Shown in pieces: positions 59,665-64,000 of a DNA stretch of 64,000 nucleotides (the stretch's first letter is position 1; each line of letters starts with the position of its first letter). The stretch comes from Undaria pinnatifida. Taxonomy: Eukaryota > Sar > Phaeophyceae > Laminariales > Alariaceae. The notes beneath the pieces are model-generated. The model saw only the letters and a program-made list of their open reading frames with translations, was not told where the DNA came from and ran no database searches. The stretch lies in NCBI GenBank assembly GCA_012845835.1, contig JABAKD010000022.1:3864444-3928443 (forward strand), read 5' to 3'. Both the position numbers and the translations under genes were made by a program.

Positions 59665-60249
59665 ACGCGCTGTCTCCGCGAGCAACGGCTCGACGAACCT
59701 TCGTCCCAGCGAGTTGGTGGCTTTGGGCTTAGCCGAAAGCCGCCAAAGCTACGTTCGTGGAGTTGCACTCAGCCGAGAGCCGCCAAAGCTACAGCAGGCG
59801 CAGCCGTTGTTGGCAGCATGGGATGGAGACCGCGCGCTGTCGTGTGATACACGCTGCTGGCGAGTGGAACTAGGAATGCGCCACGCTGACTTGCTGCGAG
59901 AAGCAACAGCAGGGATAGCCAAGCCAGCGTCAGCGCCTTGTATGATACTGCAGTGTGGTACCTGGTATGGGTGTGTGGCCGTGTGGCCGTGTGGGTGTGT
60001 GTTTGGTGGTGGGATGGGCGATGCGATCGGTTCAAAAAACACGTGCAAAACTTTTTCGACTAAGTTTTTCGACTGGAGGATCCAGTCGAAAAAGTCGAGC
60101 TTTTCGACTGGATCCGCCAGTCGGAAATCTCAGTCGAAAAAAGTTGAGTCAAAAAAGCCCTTTTTCGACTGCGTAAGAAAGCCCGATTTAGGCTTCAGTC
60201 GAAAAAGGCCGTTTTCGACTGACAAATCCGACTGCATAAGAAATGGCCT
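59665..60249 (-). mobile_element. TCGAAAA element, copy 2 (partial)
   Basis: Inverted copy of 27381-27950. It keeps one terminus (GGCCATTTCTTATGCAGTC read on -, ending 60249) and the CAGTCGAAAA units, but lacks the other end beyond about 59665. Confidence 0.6.
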
Positions 60250-60299
60250 CAGTCGAGAAAGTCGAGTCGAAAAAGCCCTAGGCCAATAGGCCACCCCCG

Positions 60300-61311
60300 G
60301 CTCGTGAGGGGGCCCCACTGGAGGCGGCGCTGATACCCACCTCCCTCTTCGCGACGCTCCCTCCCAAGAGCAACAAACAAGGATGCCGCCGGAGGCCCCA
60401 AAAGTACGTACTTTCGCTTCATTTCCCATCACAGTCGGGGCTCAAAACTGGGTGTTGGCCGGGAGTGGTTGCGGTCATCTACACAGAAAATCAAGAAAAA
60501 ATCAAGAAAAATACGTGCAACGTGTCGTAGCGATGATGTGACGTTCTTCATGTATGTGTTGTTGGTGGTCGCGCAAGTGCATTATAAATCGTTCTGACGT
60601 ATCATACTTGATATTGAATATTTAATGTTACTTCATCCCTCTTAAGGCACAGGGTAGTAGGCTCACCAGCAAAAAAAACACAGGAAAGCACAGGCGACGA
60701 ACAAAAATACGAAAACAACACGAAAAACAAAACAAAAAAACGAAGGAACGCTACTCGTACATTATAACCGGTATCAGGTACCACGAGGTACTCAACTCAG
60801 AGAACATGTCCAAACCTGAAAAAAGTGGAAGGAAGGAACGCGTAAAAAATCTCCGCCGTCCCCCTAAAAATTGCGAGTGAACAAAGAAAGGATGAAACAC
60901 AACAGACAAAAAGACAACATAGCAAAATAAAGACGAGCAGCTAATAAAGGATACACCGCAACTCCGTATCAAACACCAGATATCTGCAACTTGTTCAACA
61001 ACACACGAAAGTCTATAAAAAAAGACGAGAACACCCAGAGAGGGAGGAAGAGAGGGGAGTAGGGGGGGGGGGGCGGGTCGGAGAAGTACTGCAACTCATT
61101 CGCCAGCAAGCATTGGGTGGGTTTCGGTATTGTGTTATGGTGTGTTTATTGGACGTGCGTCAAATAAAAATTACTAGCGAATATACTGGCCGGTTCAATC
61201 AGTAGATTAATACTGCCAGTAGATTACTACTGCCAGCACATACTGAGTCAGTGCCCAGCCCTATTGATAGGTTTCTTACTTGAACCAGCCTGTACCTCTC
61301 TGCTACCAGTA
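60300..61311. other. No gene recognised
   Basis: A-rich and C/T-rich stretches and one G-run (61062-61076). Frames are short and low in complexity. Confidence 0.4.
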
Positions 61312-61438
61312 TTTGTTGTTGTTCTCACATTAACTCACATAATCAAGTCCGTGGTCACAGGACAGGCTCCAGTCACTCTGGAGCTGAGGAATACCCCAGG
61401 GAAAACACACACACAACCCAAGGTGGTACACGCATATA
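61312..61438 (-). mobile_element. LINE 3' fragment, third copy
   Basis: About 127 bp match 2736-2862, again starting with the TTGTTGTTCTCACATTAA end. It is the shortest copy and looks like a strongly 5'-truncated insertion. Confidence 0.65.
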
Positions 61439-61554
61439 GACTCACTTAATTTTGTCTCTCAGGGATTGCCCACCCCTGGCCTCTCAGAGCTCCAACTTCC
61501 ATATTACATGCGGAACCTTTCCAGCTTTTCTTTGCTTTCCAGCTTCGTTCGAAA

Positions 61555-61800
61555 TACGAAACGCCATTAGTACATACCGGTACTACAACACCAGGTTTGT
61601 ACATACATTCAGATACTATACGCTGTTGGATCACATGCACGCCCAGCTCAGATCAGTCCGGCTATATATAGCCCAGCAGCGCAGCGTAGCGCCGTGCGGA
61701 GCCGTGCGGAGCCGTGCGATGCGGTGCCGTGCCCTTCGTTGCGGTGCTGTGTCGCTGCGCTGTGTGCTTTCTTTCGAAAATAGAGCAGTAAGTACCGGGT
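61555..61800 (+). repeat. GTGCGGTGC-type repeat, copy 4
   Basis: Carries ACCGGTACTACAACACCAGG, then CCCAGCTCAGATCAG and CAGCGCAGCGTAGCGCCGTG, in the order of the copy at 21 kb. A following CATACTGCCGATCAG (about 61909) also occurs after the 21-kb copy near 21620. Confidence 0.6.
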
Positions 61801-62130
61801 ATAATGCGTGTTGTGTGCGGAGTACTACTTTTCCTCTTTTTTCTTCTACATGTCACACTGTATTGATCTTTCACGGCCCCCTGTTTTTTCCCTCACGCAA
61901 ATTACCCCCATACTGCCGATCAGACACCGGTAACAAACGCACACAGCACAGCTGAGCACAACAGAGCAATTTGCTCTGCACAAGCAGCTCTTGGCATTAT
62001 CAAATCGCTGTTCGCACCAAATCATGGGTCTCTTCTTTCTGTCCCCTTTACATATGTTTTTAGTTGCATTCTTTCTTGCCTTTCGCGAGCGTAGCGGGCG
62101 GCGTGAGCCGCCCGCGGAGCGGAGCCCTTG

Positions 62131-62420
62131 TATATTATAAAAAATGAAAATACACTCCAGCTGTGAGATCGAAGATTTCGTCGAAACTCATCTTTGCAAG
62201 CTGTGTGTGATACTCCGATCGCGCGTATTACGAGTTGTGTGTCCTCATTAAGGATATAGGTCGGCGACTCCCCTTACAACTACAGTGTAGCTATCAGGGT
62301 CAACAGGGTGATTTTAGTCAGTCTGTGCGCGGAAACTATAAAACCCGTTTCTGAGGGGGACAAAATCTGACAGCTGTGGAGGGAAATGTATCCTTTTATC
62401 AAGTGAATCCTGCAAGTCGA
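62131..62420 (+). repeat. Near-identical dispersed repeat, copy 2
   Basis: Direct copy of 32889-33182, 29 kb away. Its high identity contrasts with the older repeats of the window. Confidence 0.8.
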
Positions 62421-62426
62421 ATACAG

Positions 62427-62553
62427 TGGGGGTTGCGGTTTAAGATAGCCTAGTTTAAGAGAATCACGTGTTTAAGAGAGTCAAAAATGGCTTGGCACAC
62501 CTTATCTTAAACCGAACATCGATTATCTTAAACCGAACATACCCCCAACCCCG
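62427..62553. mobile_element. Small TIR element (MITE-like)
   Basis: About 125 bp with inverted ends: GGGGGTTGCGGTTTAAGATA at the left and, reversed, GGGGGTATGTTCGGTTTAAGATA at the right. A TATCTTAAACCGAACAT unit is doubled at the right. Confidence 0.5.
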
Positions 62554-63017
62554 CCTGCCCGTGTAGTGCTGTAGCCTAAAAACCCTGGGTAACTACCACC
62601 CGTAGGCATGTAGGCAGGCACGGCGCCTATACCTGGGGAATTTTTTGTAAGGATCCAGCGATATGATTGGCTTATACGCAGAAAATTCAACAAATGAAAC
62701 ACGAGTTTTGTAAGGATTTTGTAAGGATATACAATTATGATTGGCGATGATTGCACCGAGCTTCGCGCAGTGATCGCGCCGCGCCTCTCAGGGAGAGAAG
62801 AGAGAGAGACCGCAAGCGGGACCGCGCGCAGCGCGGACACCAGGCAACCGGCACCACAGCCGGCTCCCCAGCACCATGCTGGTGTGGCGGCTATGTACAC
62901 TTTAGTAAGTCTAATTGCGGTTCTCCTAGCCTACAACCACCAGGCTTGTTTCCGTGGTCTCGAGCCAAGGAGCCTGCCTCCCTGTAGCAGCGGTTGTGGT
63001 GTGACTAGTTTCGTTCC

Positions 63018-63350
63018 TTGGAGCCTGCCATATGTCGATGCGACGAGGTGGGTAGTGATGGCGGAGGCAGCGGTGTGGGCATTGGAGGCAGCAGCGGCGG
63101 AGGTCGTGACGGTGGAGGCAGCGATGGAAGTAGCGGTGAAGGCAGCGGTGATGGATCCGCTCGGGAGAGCGAACCACAACAAAGTGCAGCTTCATCTACT
63201 TTGACAGCATCGAACCAGGGCATTGTCGATTCATCGAGATCACGAGCACCATTCTGCCAAAGCCAGCAGAAAACACTTCAAGGGGGGGAGCAAGCGGATG
63301 GGGTAGTTCCCTTACAGCCCTATACCTACGCTGCACAAGGCCGGATGTGA
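63018..63350 (+). CDS. Hypothetical Gly/Ser-rich exon
   Basis: A frame of 110 codons with GGGSGVGIGGSSGGGRDGGG and then a mixed Ser/Gln region ends TYAAQGRM followed by a possible donor, GAT|GTGAGT. The Gly-rich part comes from a GGAGGCAGC-type microsatellite. It may be an exon continuing off the right edge or chance. Confidence 0.2.
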   Translation: MEPAICRCDEVGSDGGGSGVGIGGSSGGGRDGGGSDGSSGEGSGDGSARESEPQQSAASSTLTASNQGIVDSSRSRAPFCQSQQKTLQGGEQADGVVPLQPYTYAAQGRM

Positions 63351-63467
63351 GTGGTTCTATCGTAGACTTCTGTTTGTTACCTGCTGCTGTACTCTTATAC
63401 CTAGTACCTGGTATCATGGTAAAGCAGTACAGGATACCAGGCAAGAACCATACATACCTGGTACCTG

Positions 63468-63835
63468 CTTTAGGCTGGCTTTCTTATTTGTGAGGGGGTA
63501 CGTTCTACACTGACTTCAGTACAACAGCTCCCGAGCTTCTTATTTCCCTGAAAATATCAACTTGGCTTTCTTATTACTGCACCTTTAATATTACTGGTAG
63601 GTGTCTTGTACGCCTGTAGTACTGCTGTACCAGGTATATCATAAGGCACGGAAATACTGACCTACAGCAGTAGGTTGGCTTTCGTATTTGGCAGAGGGTT
63701 TGTTCTCACAGGTAACTTCAGTATATTGACCAACGAGTTTCTTATTCCGGTAGCTAAATATCACCCTGGCTTTCTTATTACCATGTTTATTTTTACGTGC
63801 CCTGTACTGCTGTACATCAGCAGTCGGTCTGCGGC
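63468..63835 (+). repeat. GGCTTTCTTATT tandem units
   Basis: Two units of about 200 bp, each with GGCTTTC(T/G)TATTTG, GACTTCAGTA or AACTTCAGTA, CTTATT and a GTGxCxTGTAC end followed by GTACTGCTGTAC. Confidence 0.6.
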
Positions 63836-64000
63836 AATGTTATTTGGATACGAGGTACGAGTCGTACCAGGTCATTGTAGGCTACTGCTCCTGCTGCTTG
63901 TGCGCTGCTGGTTGTACTCGAACCTACCAGGTACCAGGTATCATAGCTCTGAGCATGCGTTACCTGGTACCTGGTACGTAGTATATACCATACCTGGCCT

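Overview
The window looks like repeat-rich nuclear DNA of a eukaryote with introns. I favour a photosynthetic stramenopile, most likely a brown alga. The reasons are GT-AG introns, an EH-domain endocytic gene, LINE and Ty3/Gypsy relics whose wording I associate with stramenopile genomes, and a DUF501 gene, a family I know from bacteria and plastid-bearing lineages. This assignment is an inference; no rRNA, tRNA or organelle marker is present to settle it.

Three host genes can be supported. (1) An EPS15-like endocytic adaptor on the + strand: exon 1 at 26600-26755 and eight further exons at 50100-54554. All exon phases agree and both EH domains are complete only when the exons are joined, which implies a first intron of 23.3 kb. 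(2) A divergently transcribed gene on the - strand: a Ser/Pro-rich first exon (26311-26420) whose phase matches a CDK-type kinase exon at 13879-14008. This implies a 12.3 kb first intron, and the remaining kinase exons were not found. The two genes would share a promoter of about 180 bp (26421-26599). (3) A four-exon DUF501 gene on the - strand (55167-57006), convergent with the EPS15-like gene.

Nearly everything else is mobile or repetitive DNA, much of it inside those two giant introns. From left to right: a LINE inserted into a SINE (2.6-4.4 kb); ATCGAT-rich tandem DNA (5.2-7.5 kb); a 2-kb terminal-inverted-repeat element with a piggyBac-like relic (8.3-10.4 kb; second copy 28.5-30.4 kb); a 674-bp fold-back palindrome (10.9-11.6 kb); a TIR element with TA target sites (16.4-17.3 kb); Harbinger-like elements with TTA target sites, one nested inside another of its own family (22.5-25.7 kb); a TCGAAAA element (27.4-28.2 kb; partial copy 59.7-60.2 kb); two 41-bp minisatellites (32.4 and 40.6 kb); long G-runs (33.2-38.2 kb); a TIR element carrying a coiled-coil coding piece (38.5-39.8 kb); a decayed Gypsy pol region (44.2-46.3 kb); and several SINE families. 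The first 2.6 kb and the last 7 kb hold no convincing gene.
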